DNA of 64,000 nucleotides, taken from assembly GCA_034440635.1 (NCBI GenBank), contig JAOTON010001030.1, positions 1,552,885 to 1,616,884 on the forward strand, given 5' to 3'. The notes under the pieces were generated by a model, which was not told the DNA's origin, did not search any database, and worked only from the letters and a program-made list of their open reading frames with translations. Each line of letters starts with the position of its first letter. Positions within the stretch are counted from its first letter, which is position 1. Positions 33,016-45,918 of this stretch are shown one piece after another. The position numbers were made by a program, and so were the translations under genes. The DNA comes from Lepas anatifera (taxonomy: Eukaryota; Arthropoda; Thecostraca; Lepadidae).

Positions 33016-33579
33016 AGGGGCGTCTGCGTAACGCAGTGAGCGCTCCGACGCATCCAGCCCTGTAAGGAGCCCGTCACTAACCGGCGCTGCCGAGCGGAAC
33101 AGGCTGGGGGAGGGGGATTAGGTATGGGAGGGATTTTTATTTAAGGATCAGGAACTTGGCATTAGACATGTGAAGTTGCTTAGTGTGACCATGTGATTAA
33201 TATCACCTCCAAATAGTACGCATCTTAGCGATTGTATGTGGTAAGTTAGTTCTAACAGTTCATTTGGGGGCATTGGGGGCACATTACATTTTAAACTAAA
33301 CTAAACACAGTTGATACGGGAGCAAAACCAAATAAACATAGAGGCGGCCTCACAGTGGGCGAACACCGCCCAGGGGAGCAGCGCCCCTTCCTCAACACAG
33401 TCACGGACGATCTATTCACCACGCCGCCCCCGGCGGAATGCGCGACGCCTCAGTCAGTTTTGGTTGCGACGCGGGTGTCCCGTCAGTCGCCGGCGCCGAT
33501 GAGCATGAGGAGAAATGATTGATGAAAATGAAGCAGCATCACCGACGAACGCGAGACCAAACACTGCACCCATGAGGAT
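33016..33579. other. No recognised gene
   Basis: Mixed-composition DNA. No histone gene parts or 3' stem-loop were found next to the H2B fragment. Confidence 0.45.
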
Positions 33580-34410
<831 letters not shown>

Positions 34411-36570
34411 CCCAGTCTGCAGAACGTGGCAGATTTCGACGAGATCTCGTTGGGGCAGCCTCGGGGCAGACCTACCAATTTGGGACAGCTTTTGGTCGAG
34501 CTTGGGGCAGAGGGGGTTCTTGGGGCAGAAACTAGTACTTGGGGCAGCAATCAGGCTGATTAATCACCGAGGGGAGAAGGAAAAATAGATACAAGAAACG
34601 AAAATCATTAGTTAAACTTATGCTGGAAAAGCTATTTTGTCTCAAAAGCGTCATATTTGTCATGAAGCGAAATATGGTTAAAAAGATACCAAATGAAGGA
34701 AATTTCTCATTGATGTAAAGTTCCTGGAGGTGAAAAAGGAAATCAGGCAATGGCTACTTTTCAAAAGCTAAATTTGTTACCATTTTCTAAATTTATAATC
34801 CAAACTTAATTTTAGTTACATAAAACAATCTTAGAACTCAAAATTTAATTTCCCTGTATGTAGTTTTTTGCATTTCCTTCGCTATGAGAGCATTTGGTGC
34901 CAGATGCTTTGTCAAAAATTACCCAAGACCATGGTTCCTATAGATACGGTTCGGACATGACAGCCAGCTGACTGCCTGATTTGGCAGCATGTTGAGGATA
35001 TGGTAGTATTTTGAAGGGTTTTGTTCAAGATAACTTTAATTTTGCTAGCATAACGTAGAATGCAGCGTTTTGATCGGGTAATCGAAACATTTGAAACAGA
35101 ATTCTGAAGGAATTAGCATGAAGTTCATCGTGGATTTTCCTTGTTATAAAAGCGCTTTAGAGACTAAAAACTGCACCCACAAGATAGCCTGATCAATTTT
35201 ACATACCAAAAATAAAAAATATACCCTTAAGCACCACTTACATTTTCCCACTGGCCTGTGCCCCAAACCCCTGGAAACAGTCCCATTGGAATTACATGTT
35301 AAATTTTGCTGCCAAAAAACTGTTAGAACCAGAAATCGAACCTTCAAAACCCCCAGAATTCTAGAGAAGTATCTCATGTCCGCCCCCTGCCCAAGACCAG
35401 GATTGAAACATGTGATTCATAATTGACCTAAACAAGAACAAGGCAATGCTAGTGCATTCGTTACATTTCCTTACATCATTTATGTTGGGTATTTTTGGTA
35501 CCGTGCATGTTTATTACACACTACATTACATTCATTACATACATTTGACATACTACAGAGCTATAAAAGATGACATTCACATACACTTAACACCATCAGA
35601 CATTCCAGTTACACATATATCAGATAGACACAATTCGGTAGGAATTTGCCCACCCACCACCACACGGCGAGAATGCGCCTCACCAACCCGGCCCACATCA
35701 TCAACCAAACCCAACAGCACTCATCTGCACCATCTGCATCGGATACCAGACATAAATAACCGAACACTACAGGTCACCTGTTTCACTGACTGGTGAGATC
35801 CAATGGACCATACAAGCTCCCATAACGCCAGGAGAAGCCGGAGCTTGGAGACACGCCTAGTAGGTATTTTCAAGGCTAGTAGATATTTACTGAAAAAAAT
35901 GTCTGGCACCAAAAGCTCTCAGCTTTCGCAAGAAGGCCTGGACCATCCCCTATGTTTTGATCGCCAAAGGCCGGAAAAGCTGCCAGCCCCCTCCCAAGAA
36001 TGAATGCCGGTCCTTGATGTGACGTCTCACAGGCATAAGGGGATCTTTCCTCACTTGGATCTCGTGGAAATATTCCACAGTTTGAGTTGCTTTCATGCAA
36101 ATGTGAGAAAACAAAAGGGAAAAATGTTTTAGCAGTGGAAAACATTATTCTATTCGAAAATAGTTGTCAATTGTAATATTCTTCATAGTATTGATTGATA
36201 CAGCTTGAAAGAAGGGGCAAATGATGTCAATAGGGGAAAATTTTGGCTGGTAATTATAGCTTTGAATAAAGGTATTTTTTAAATTGTGCATCATGAATGC
36301 AAGATAGCTGCTGTACATGAGTTTCTATTGCTTTGGTATGTGGACGTCTGTGAGTATGTTGTTGTCGTTGGGTCGGATGAGCAGTATTATTTTATTTCTG
36401 GGTGTTTAGTTTAAAATTGAGTAGATAAACTTGTATCGGTGAAAAATTACCCCCCCTTGGAGGAGTCTGCCCCAGCCACCAAATTTTTGCCCCGATTGGG
36501 GCAGGCTTTGGACTGCCCCAAGAGCCTTATCGGAGTGGCCTGCCACATTCTGCAGACAGGCTGAGTGCGA
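34411..36570. mobile_element. ~2.16-kb element with GGGGCAG-repeat inverted ends
   Basis: The left end (34416-34550) and the right end (36445-36565, reverse) share TCTGCAGAA.GTGGCA, then several spaced GGGGCAG words (six on the left). The interior (34560-36440) is AT-rich and I see no gene in it. The element is probably a non-autonomous DNA transposon, and its borders are approximate. Confidence 0.65.
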
Positions 36571-37254
36571 GGTTTACTTATATAATATACATATTATTTA
36601 TATATAAATATATGTATATATCCATAAATATATTTTTCAAACAAATATACATGGGCGACATGCGCTGCGGCAGGCACTTACAGTAAAACAAATATCAACA
36701 TGCATGGCCTTTTTCAAAATGTCCAGGGATGGGCGACAGGCTATTGTTCCACCCAGCCCCACAACAAAGCCACGGCACGGGCGGGGCTGGGCACTTTTAC
36801 GCGGTTACTTACTAAAGCGCTTTTTATTATGCCATCAGTGCAAGGCACATTTCCCCTCCTTTACAGTGTGGGAGTTTTCATAATACTTGCCTATATATTT
36901 AGGATTTTATAGGATGGCTTCTTGTAGCACGGTTTTTGGTGGCTTCTTGTTTTGATATTTCCCGCCAGTTACTGCTGCCAAAAGGTTACGGTTAGACTAC
37001 TCCACATTTTGAAATAAACCCTTCAGCCTCTGCCAGGATTGGCGCTGGGTTGCACTAAAGGGCCCAATAATCCTTCAGACGTCAAGCCGCTACAATAACC
37101 ATGAATAAAAGTACCATTTTTCTATTTGTCTGTTTTCGGACGCAATTAGCGTAGATGATATCTCAAGCCATATGGTTTGATTGTATTCCAAATTCTAGTA
37201 GACATGGGGAGGAAAAGAATACTCAATATAAGGGATATGGGAGTGCCCTAGTCA
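36571..37254. other. AT-rich DNA
   Basis: A short TA-rich run (36577-36645) and no recognised gene. Confidence 0.5.
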
Positions 37255-37470
37255 AAAAGTCCTATAGGATCCTATAGGATTTTTGTTTGGAAAATCCTAT
37301 AGGATCCTATGCATAGGAGTCCACATAGGATTCCGCATAGGATTCCGCATAGGATTCTGCATAGGATTCCGCATAGGATTCCGTATAGCATTACGCATAG
37401 GATTCGGCATAGGATTCCGCATAGGATTCCGCATAGGATTCTACAGGTTTTTTGTTTGGAAAATCCTATA
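37255..37470 (+). repeat. Palindromic CATAGGATTCCG array
   Basis: TCCTATAGGATCCTATAGGA (perfect palindrome, 37260-37279) leads into about twelve ~12-bp GCATAGGATTCC units. TTTTGTTTGGAAAATCCTAT occurs on both sides (about 37282 and 37449). Confidence 0.9.
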
Positions 37471-38070
37471 TTACTTTTTTACTAGGGGGGGGTGACGCGT
37501 GGCCACGCGCGAGACACTGTTGTTCTTCAGCAAGAACCTCACGGTCTATATTCAGTGCGGTTCTGCATGATGTTCTGACGGTATTTTGAAGGATTATTGC
37601 GTGATGTCGTGTTGGATCCTCGCTGAAATCTTCAGACATGTGTAGAATCCCGAGAGGCCCTTCCTGGAAATCAAAGCCACGACATAATCACACATGTTAC
37701 GTGGGACTTCTGTGTGTGTAAACATGTCAGCGTAATTGCCGATTGTCGGACAAACGCAACTTAATTCATTTTCGCAGTAATTAAAGTGGCGAAACAAGAT
37801 TTAAATATATATTCTTTTTGCCAACCCCTGATGAAACTATTTGATTTTTATAAAACTGTCATGCTGTAAAACCAACGACCCCACTGTTGAGGTTTACTCG
37901 TGTTTTCACTCCCGCATCGGATTTCCCATTCTATTTCATCAGCCAGTCTTGGATTTGAGTATCACCCGGCGGGACCGTGCACGGGGAGCGACCTTTAGGT
38001 CGAGTACTCTGCCCGTGTCTCACGGTCTGACCCCCGCCCCCATCCTGAAATAGACAAATGAGACCCGCAC
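37471..38070. other. No recognised gene
   Basis: Short frames only. A possible gypsy 3' region (see 40264-40767) may extend this far but cannot be delimited. Confidence 0.4.
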
Positions 38071-38166
38071 ACCACGTTCCAAGACCGTGGGCGAGACTCG
38101 GATCCCAGCAAGCCATTGACCACGTTCCAAGACCGTGGGCGAGACTCGGATCCCAGCAAGCCATTG
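38071..38166 (+). repeat. 48-bp tandem duplication
   Basis: ACCACGTTCCAAGACCGTGG begins at 38071 and again at 38119. The two units are identical. Confidence 0.92.
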
Positions 38167-38990
38167 ACGTGGCCCCCGGGAGCCGAACGAACCCCTTAAA
38201 GGAAAGGTGACTCTGCCACCGTCACTCAATCCAGGACTCACCCGGCCCCGGGTTATCACACTCGTCAGTGCCTGCAGCCACGAACTGAATACGGACCACC
38301 GACCCCGGCATTCCTCGCATTACGTGAGCCCGGTCTGCGACGCTAGATCCCGTCGGATTCTGGCCCTAGAATAGATATAACACGCATACTTTCCTTTGAG
38401 CTTTCGCCCGGTGCTACCGCGCTGGCCAGTCGCGGTATAACGACGAAGCGCTCCACTCGCAGCCCTCGTCAGGGTCGACTCGACGGTCGTAAAAGAAGCG
38501 TAAAATCTAAGCAATGACCAGTGTGCAGCCGGGATACCCCGAGGCGCAAGGGGATTAGAGGTCTCGTCAGACCTACAACCGGTCCCCGCATCAGACAAGA
38601 GGTAATCAAAGTCTCCTTTGCAACGTCTGCCACGCGCCAAAGCGGTTAGACGGCCCTGGACCACGTTTAGGCACAGTTCTGTGTGAAATGGTGTCTCTCC
38701 CCTGCCCCCTTTACCTGTCCCGACACACTGCTAGCGGCCACGGAGAGGAGGCTCCCTCGTTGGCTTGATAACGAGTGGACGGCTCTCATTTCCCTTTCAA
38801 AAGTATTGTACAGGCACAGCAATTATATTTATCCCATTAAATTTATCCACAAAACAACGAGTTCCGATGACAATTCAAATCAGGAGATGCAAAAGACTGA
38901 TTGGGCAAATGAACAATGATTTGGCTGGCAGTCCGCAAATTATCTAACAAAACCGACAACAAAACACCACTCTTCTGCCACTCGCACCCT
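38167..38990. other. No recognised gene
   Basis: GC-richer DNA with a 114-codon minus frame (38320-38664) that I do not recognise. It could be the 3' LTR or UTR of the gypsy remnant on the minus strand. Confidence 0.4.
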
Positions 38991-38992
38991 GA

Positions 38993-39115
<123 letters not shown>

Positions 39116-39329
39116 TCACGCGCACGGCGCGGCCCACCTCAGCGACGCGACGGGCAGGAGAGAGCCCCGTTCTAACCTACACACGGCTTATGCAGCCTTA
39201 GCGGGGCTCCCTCAGCTGCCGCGTCGTTTTGCCGCTAGTCGGCCACTCACCCTACGCCCACTGAGCCAGGCTCCTAGTAAAACCAATAAACGCTTGTGAA
39301 ACGACGCAAATTTTACATAATATTCTCAA

Positions 39330-39595
39330 TTCACATGATAACTTTACATGATATTAACACTTGTCTGAAAGGGGATTTAAAGTTCACTTTGCTCGGGTTT
39401 AATACTTTATATAACACATTTAGCATAAAAACTTTACATAATATCAACACTTGTCTGAAAGGGGTTTTAAAGTTCACTTTGTCCGGGTTCAATACTTTAC
39501 ATAACACATTTAACATATTAACTTTAACTTTACATAATATTAACACTTGTCTGAAAGGGGGTTTTAAAGTTCACTTTGTCCGGGTTCAACTGGTA
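39330..39595 (+). repeat. ~90-bp tandem repeat, three copies
   Basis: CTTGTCTGAAAGGGG occurs at 39360, 39450 and 39546, each followed by TTTAAAGTTCACTTTG and a TTTACATAATAT-type segment. Confidence 0.9.
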
Positions 39596-40263
39596 TAATA
39601 TCACTGCGGGAGAGAGGAACCTAAAGTTCACACTGGCGGGGTCGGCGTTCTGGTTGGATTTGCACCACACGCCACACTAGTGGAGGGATTTGTCGCAGGC
39701 CCGTCTCGATCGCGTCCAAAGTCACTGGTACCTCTGCGAGCATATCCACCACGCTTTCAGCAGAGAAGTGGGCGGAGCGTCCGACAGTCACCTCCGAGCC
39801 CCAAGTGGTGGGCCGTGGCGGAGGTGAACAACGCCGCCGGCCGCTGCAACGCCCACTCCTGGACGTGGGCGTGATGGTTCACGGTTGGGTAGGCGGTAAA
39901 CTCCTGCAGAAGCTGGATCCAGACAGTCCTCGCTCGGTGTCGTGCAAGGACACAGCCGAGGCGGCTGGCGCACCGACTAATCATCCTTGTGCTGGACCAC
40001 TTTTGTGGTTGGCGGTGTTGAGGATGGATTTTAATTAGTAGGCCGTCCGACACCCACCCCTGACTGGGTCGCGATGGGGCGATGTGGGAGGTCGGGAGGC
40101 CCAGTTTGAACACCTGGGGCGCACCGGTTGCAAGAGGGCTAGCTTCCCGTCACTTGACGGTCACCAGGCCCCCAGGCCGAAGTCCAGATGTCTGACCCTG
40201 CGGTGGGCCTGGTGACGACGGCCGTGACATAGCCCCCCTTCGGTTTGCCCGAGGCGATCCGGG
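39596..40263. other. No recognised gene
   Basis: Overlapping frames on both strands (39757-40113) are without a recognised domain. Confidence 0.4.
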
Positions 40264-40767
40264 TCAGAGGCAGTCAGTTCTTCCGCCGGTAAGTCCAGTT
40301 ATTTGGACCTCTTTGCTGCTTGGTGGGAGAGGCAGAACTTTGTGGTGAGGAACGCGCCATTTGGTGAGAGGCAGCGTGACCACTCTTGCCACTACCAGGC
40401 CCTCGTCAGTACCGCGGTGGATGTCACGGCCGGGCCTGGCAGCTTTGGTCGCGTCAAGTTCTCTCAGGGGCGTGTCCTTTTCTTGGTGGGAGACGCCGAA
40501 CTGTGTGGTGAGGAACGCGCCACTAGCTGAGAGGCAGCGTGACCACTCTTGACACTGCCAGACCCTCGTCGAGACTGTAGTACGGGATACCCCCGTAGCG
40601 GGTTTGTGTCCCAGTTGTAAGCGCTCGCACTGGATGGGCCTATGGCGTAGCTGCTCCAACAAGTTATCGAGGCGGGCGTTCTCCCGCCGAAGTCGGACTG
40701 GGACATACTTGCACAGGAACTTTCGGTTTCGCAATGTCACACGCCCACTTCCATCCACACTGACCAC
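40264..40767 (-). pseudogene. Ty3/gypsy Pol C-terminal remnant
   Basis: Just inside the array border the minus-strand frame reads VVSVDGSGRVTLRNRKFLCK, then YVPV. This resembles the post-integrase segment of some Ty3/gypsy polyproteins, where a VxxDGSGRxTLRNRxFL motif closes the DNA-binding domain. A Leu/Arg-rich stretch follows (RRENARLDNLLEQL), then sequence carrying an internal duplication (40321-40570). The integrase core should lie upstream on this strand but is replaced by the ~540-bp array at 40768. The end is uncertain. I assign it on one motif, so the family call is moderate. Confidence 0.5.
40321..40570 (+). repeat. Two-copy 163-bp-spaced repeat
   Basis: TGGTGGGAGA..C.GAACT.TGTGGTGAGGAACGCGCCA begins at 40321 and again at 40484. 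Both copies continue to a GACCACTCTTG segment. Confidence 0.85.
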
Positions 40768-43150
40768 CAGGGGCGTAGCCAAGGGGGGGCGGCTAGGGCG
40801 GCCCCCCTTGAGGATACCGGCCGCGCGAAGCGCGGCCCGCTCGCACTATGCTCTGGGGCGAAATGTGGGACTTCATGCCAGACAGGGCCCTCTTAAGCCA
40901 TCTCCAGCACTCTATTCTGTGACAATTAGGGCTGTTTTTACCCATCAAAACCGTCAGTAAAAAGGTGCCCTTTGAACCACTGGTGATCAAGGCCCCTATC
41001 CAAAGTAGGGCCCATTTTGGTCAGATAGACCATGTTTAATCGATAAGGCCAAGATGGCTAGCGGGACTATTTGGTCAAAAGGGCCTAATGCGACTCGCAG
41101 GCTGTCAGATCCCGGTTTATAGCCGCCAGGGACCTGTCTGACCAGCTGGGTCCTCTTTCATTGAGGAGGCTGTGTGGCTAGTAGGGACCATTTTAGCCCA
41201 CAGGGCCCAGTCTGACAGTCAGTGCCATGTTTAACTAGAGAAGCTTTTGAGCTAGTGTAACCGTCTAGTCTCCGCAGGGCCCTCTGGTTAGCTGGGCCCT
41301 CTACATAGGAGTAACCAAGTAGAAGCGGCTGGTGCGGTGGCCCCCTTGAGGGCCCGGAGGGCCCTTCGAGGATAGCGCGAAGCGCGGCCCGCCCGCATTA
41401 TACTCTGTGACCTGCCGTGGAATTACATGCCCAACAGGCCCTTCTTAAGTCCTCTCCAGCACTCAATTTCTGTGACAAGTAGGGCTTTTTACCACAGGGT
41501 CCCCTAAAACACTATCAGCCCCCCCACCCAAGTCCCTCGTTGACAGTAGGACTATCTCTGGTCAGCAAGACCATCTTCAACCGATAATACCGCTATGGCC
41601 AGCAGGACGTTTGGGCCACGGGGCCCACTACGAGTCGCAGAGTCAGCTAAAACATTCAGGGCCCTGTCGAACCAGCTGGGCCCTCTTTAAGTAAGGAGGA
41701 CACTGTGACTTGCAGGGATCGTTTTAGCCCACAAGGCCCACTCTGACTGCGAGGACCCTCTTTATCTAGCAAAGCCTCTGAACTAGTATGGCCGACTATT
41801 TTCCATAGGGCTCTCCATAGCTAGCAGGGCCCCTCCAGAGGCGTAGCCAAGGAGAGGTGATTGGGACGGTGGCCCCCCTGAGGACCCCCTCAAGGACGCG
41901 CTGCCCCTACCCAATCGTACTCTGACCTGCCGTGGAACTTCATGTCAGACGGGGCCATCTCAAGTACTCCACAGCACTACATTCTGTGACAAGAAAGGCC
42001 CTTTGAACCATCGAAACTCTTAAAAGAGGGTCCTCTGAACCACGTGGTCCCCAGAGCCTTGTGTTGACATTTGGGCCCTGTCTGGTCAGGTGGACCCTCT
42101 GAAACGATAAAGCCACTTTGGCCAGCAGGGTTTTTTTTGGTCGCGGGGCCCACTGCGAGTCCCAGGGTCAGCAAAAACCGTCAGGGCCCTGTCGGACCTG
42201 CTGGGCCCTTTTTAAACGAGAAGGCCATTGTGGCTAGCAGGAACCACTCTGATCACTGGCATTGTGATCACTGGTCCACAGCGCCCATTCGGACTATCAG
42301 GACCCTACAAAGGCTTTGGAACTAGCAGGGCCGACTGTTCTCCACAAGACTATCGTCATCAGGGACCTCTCTGGTCAGCTGGAGATCCTACAGAGACATA
42401 GTCAAAGAGAGGATGTTGGGGCGGCAGCCCCCTGGAGGACGCACTGCCCAGCTACACTATTCTCTGTATCCCGTCTTGGAACTTCATGTTAGATAGGGCA
42501 CTCTCAAGCTCTCTCTAGTTCTCCATTCTGTGATAAGTGGGGATCTTTTGACCATCAGAAACGTCTGAAAGAGGGCCCTCTGAATCACTGTGACCCCCAG
42601 GGCCCTCCTGTCGACAGTAGGACCAGCTCTGGTCAGCTGAGTCCTCTTAAACCGACAAAGCCACCATGTTCAGCAGGGTACTTTGGGCACCAGGGCCCAC
42701 TGCGACTTGCAGGGTCAGCAATAGCCAGCAGCGCTATAGCTGACCCTAAGCAGCTGTCCATGGCTGTCTCAACAGCTGGGCCCTCTTTAAATAATAATCC
42801 ATGTAGCAAGCAGGGACGTTTTTAGACTGTAGGACCCACTCTATCAAGACCCTCGTTAACAGTGGAGCCTTTGAACCAGTGGGATCCACTGTTCTCCGTA
42901 TGGCTCTATATCGTCAGAAGGGTCTCTCTAGTCAGCTGGGCCTTCTATAGACGATGCCGAGGGCCCGTTTGGCCCTCTAAATCCACCGAGGACCTGTGTA
43001 GCTTGTATACTTATTTAAAACAGCAGACAAGTTGTGATCCGCAAGATGTTATGTGGTTATTATGCCTTTATAACCCATCTAGCCTACAGCCAGTATGGTC
43101 CATTGTAACCCAAAGGGCTGTCCATAACCAGCAGAACCAGCTGGTGCCTC
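40768..43150 (+). repeat. ~540-bp diverged tandem array, about four units
   Basis: Units start with a hAT-like end, CAGGGGCGTAGCCAAGG at 40768 with diverged copies near 41305, 41832 and 42392. Each contains a CCCACTGCGAGTCGCAG-type block (about 41088, 41626, 42148, 42697) followed by CAGCTGGGCCCTCTTTAA. Within units a ~30-bp AGCAGGGCCC motif recurs. No gene seen. Confidence 0.75.
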
Positions 43151-43330
43151 CTTTGAGCCCTCACCCCAGTGGGGGTGTTTGAACATCCCCTCGGGTTTTT
43201 CCGGTGGCACGAATAAACGGCGGCGCGAAGCGCTGCCATACTTGGCACAGGTTATTCTTGATCAATTCTGCAACGTTCCCCAAAATTTTAAGGTTGGGTC
43301 ATCTCAGGTCAGTTCGCCAGTATGCTTTAC
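43151..43330 (-). mobile_element. Family B terminal fragment
   Basis: CCCCAGTGGGGGTGTTTGAA through CAAAATTTTAAGG matches 1690-1850 and the reverse of 46480-46680. Confidence 0.7.
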
Positions 43331-43386
43331 AACATGGCTATCTCAGTTAAAATCACGTTGTGAAGGTGCCACATTCCCTTTAAGGG
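43331..43386 (-). mobile_element. End of the TTAA-type MITE
   Basis: It is the reverse complement of 25509-25560: CTATCTCAGTTAAAATCACG, then GTGCCACATTCCCTTTAA. The rest of the MITE is missing. Confidence 0.8.
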
Positions 43387-45249
43387 AAAGCTGTATTGGT
43401 TCACTCCAGCAAGCGCGTACACTGCTGCGTCGGATGCCCTGAGCTAACTGGCCGCGGGCGGGCGCTCCAATCCGCCACCTGGCGGCAGAGCGGCGCCCGG
43501 GCAGAGCGGCGAGCCAGAGAGCACGGAGGGCGACTTTAGCACGACACCACACCCTACCCCCCTCAACGTTGGATCGGCAGCGGCCGCTCAAACACTGCGA
43601 ACCATCTCGAAACCCAATAATCGGGGAAGTCAGTTGAAACAGTCCCCGCCATGCTAACACTTAGCTAACACTTAATGCCGCCTTTCCGTCACTCCTGCAG
43701 CCTTGCAGGTTGGCGCCTGACACGCGCCGACCTGCGCAGTGCCTCGGGGCTGGGAGTTAGACCGGCCATCAGCCTCGTCCCGAGCCGGCCCGTTACTCTG
43801 CAGCGCGCTGCCGCTGGCTCCTGAATCGCCACTGTCTCCTGAACCCCCGCTGTCTCCTGAACAGCCGCTGTCTCCTGAACTGGCAACTGCCAAACTGCCC
43901 GGACTCGAAACACAGCCGCCGCGGTCAGGGACCGAGTGAGGCGTCACGCCGTCGCGCGCCCCATGGTGCTGCTCACCGCCGCCACCGCCCGGCAAACTGC
44001 TGCGGAGCCAATGACCCGCGGAACCAGGCCCGGACACTGCCTGGCGTTCCGCAAAGGCACTGCGGCCAGTCAGTTCCGTTGACGCACCCGCTGGCCACAG
44101 CTGGTCAACGTGGCGAGACCACACCGCGTGTCCCACGTTCACCTCATAGGACACGGGGCCAGACTGAGCCACCACCGTCCCACGCACCCACTTGGCCGGC
44201 CCCGAGTAACACCGGCACCACACCGCTGCTCCCACAGTCACGCTCCGCCGGCGCCCGCCTGCGTCTTGTTCCATCTCCTGCGTGGCGTCCAGGAGCGTCG
44301 TCTCCGCGCAGGGAACCAGCAGGTTCAGTCTCCTGCGGAGGTTCCGGCCCAGGAGCATCTCCGCCCGAGTCCGGTTCGTAGCGGGTGTGACGACGATCGG
44401 TACGCCATGAGGAAGCGCGCCAGCGCGAGATCGAGCGAGCCACCCTCCGCCACCGTCGCCTTCACACAGCTCTTGAAGGTGCCCACCGCTCGCTCAGCCA
44501 GGCCGTTTGAAGACGGATGGTATGGTGCGACCCGAATGTGACGAATCCCATTGGCCGACGCAAACTCGGCGAACTCCTGACTGGCAAACTGCGGACCGTT
44601 GTCAGTCACGATCTGCAGTGGCAGACCCAGTCGGGCAAAAATGTCCCGCATCCTGCCCACCGTCTGCGCCGCCGTGGTTGAGGTCATCGGCAGCACCTCC
44701 AACCACTTCAAGAAGCTGCCCACAATCACTAGGAACATCCGCCCGAACACTGGCCGCCGCCCATCGCACTCGCTCAGACACTTCGCGAGCCGAGCTACTG
44801 AAATGGATCGTAGATCACCTGCTGAAACCGACCCGCAGTCTACAGCATACCTGATCAGCCTCTCCGATCACAATCACCCGAAACCGACACACAGTCCACC
44901 ATCGCCCGCCAAAACGGAAATCCCTATCCGTTCGCTCCGGCCCTGCGATGTGAGTTAGCCCCCGCGTCGACGCTCCGTGGGTACCGACGTCCGCTTGCAG
45001 ATGATCTCGTAACTGGTCGCCAGGTGACGTATCCCTCGCCCGGCACTCACGCCAAGCTTGCACTGCAAAGCCCCGGTTAAGGAAAAGCTGTATTGGTTCA
45101 CTCCAGCAAGCGCGTACACTGCTGCGTCGGATGCCCTGAGCTTACTGGCCGCGGGCGGGCGCTCCAATCCGCCACCTGGCGGCAGAGCGGCGCCCGGGCA
45201 GAGCGGCGAGCCAGAGAGCACGGAGGGCGACTTTAGCACGACACCACAA
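43387..45249 (-). mobile_element. Ty3/gypsy deletion derivative, 1.86 kb, minus strand
   Basis: An LTR-like repeat (43387-43553 and 45083-45249, nearly identical) flanks a leader, the integrase core and the Pol C-terminus. A purine tract (GAGGGGGGTAGGG) sits just upstream of the 3' LTR on the minus strand. TGGCGACCAGTT (45011-45022, complement) is a plausible primer binding site, which would place the full 5' LTR at 45025-45249. Gag, protease, RT and RNase H are gone. Confidence 0.8.
43672..44750 (-). pseudogene. Ty3/gypsy integrase core and C-terminus
   Basis: From 44750 leftward the frame gives FLKWLEVLPM, TTAAQTV, GLPLQIVTDNGPQF (second catalytic Asp), the HPSSNGLAERAVGTFK block (catalytic Glu) and FLMAYRSSSHPL. 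The first catalytic Asp, normally in a V-V-D-x-x-S-K-W block, reads VIVGSFLKW, so it is Gly here and the enzyme would be dead. A frameshift near 44350 leads to the second frame (MLLGRNLRRRLNLL). That frame continues through VWCRCYSGPAKWVRGTVV and RHVDQLWPA, a GPY/F-like domain, into a Ser/Gly-rich tail ending RRSARVRRQPARL-type sequence in overlapping frames. The integrase would insert cDNA and the C-terminus target it. Confidence 0.87.
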
Positions 45250-45455
45250 TTATGGGTGGTCAAATTTGAAGCAATATCGAGAGCCACTACATGAAAATAA
45301 ATAGCAAAATGTATCATGTGTTTAGCCCTCTCAAAGGCCGGTTGAACTACATGGAACCAAAAAGTAGTATTTGAAATGAAAAAAGAGAACATTCAAAGGA
45401 TGTCTTACCACTTTTACCGCTGTTTCCACGGTTCATTGGAGGTGGTTGGGCACCC

Positions 45456-45513
<58 letters not shown>

Positions 45514-45560
45514 CCACACTCCTGGTGCCTTGTATAATCATTCAAGAAAAAGAGAATACA
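45250..45560 (-). repeat. Family D repeat, copy 2
   Basis: It is the reverse complement of 26890-27130 with an (AT)n expansion inside. The gypsy derivative abuts it at 45250. Confidence 0.75.
45458..45511 (+). repeat. (AT)n microsatellite
   Basis: About 26 TA units inside family D. Confidence 0.95.
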
Positions 45561-45775
45561 CTGAGATGACTTCAACACTGACACTGACTTTGTCCTGTAC
45601 AGACGCATTCATTCACCTGGAATGATGGCCGTCAGATCACTCATTACTTCAGCCAAATAATCTATACTAGTATGTTTAATATTACCTTTGCATTGGACAT
45701 TCGCCATGACTAACGCAGCACCCATAAAAGAAAGTCTATTTGCACAGCACGACACTGTTTGGTTCAAAAATAGCA

Positions 45776-45880
45776 GGGGCGGATCTAGGATTTTTCGCTA
45801 GGGGGCCGCAGCGCTGGGGGCGCCACTTTCATGGCCAGGGGGCGCCATTTTTAGGCCAGCTGGGGACGCCAAATGTTTTG
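45776..45880 (+). mobile_element. hAT-like MITE end
   Basis: CAGGGGCGGATCTAGG followed by GGGGGCGCCA words, like the interiors of 11039-11349 and 11512-11751. The right end was not found. Confidence 0.55.
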
Positions 45881-45918
45881 GTCTTTACCCATTTAAAGTA
45901 TTTTTGCGAACTGAATCA

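Noticed and set aside
43672..44358. Ser/Gly-Asp repeat region as a separate protein
   Set aside because: It is the low-complexity tail of the gypsy Pol frame.
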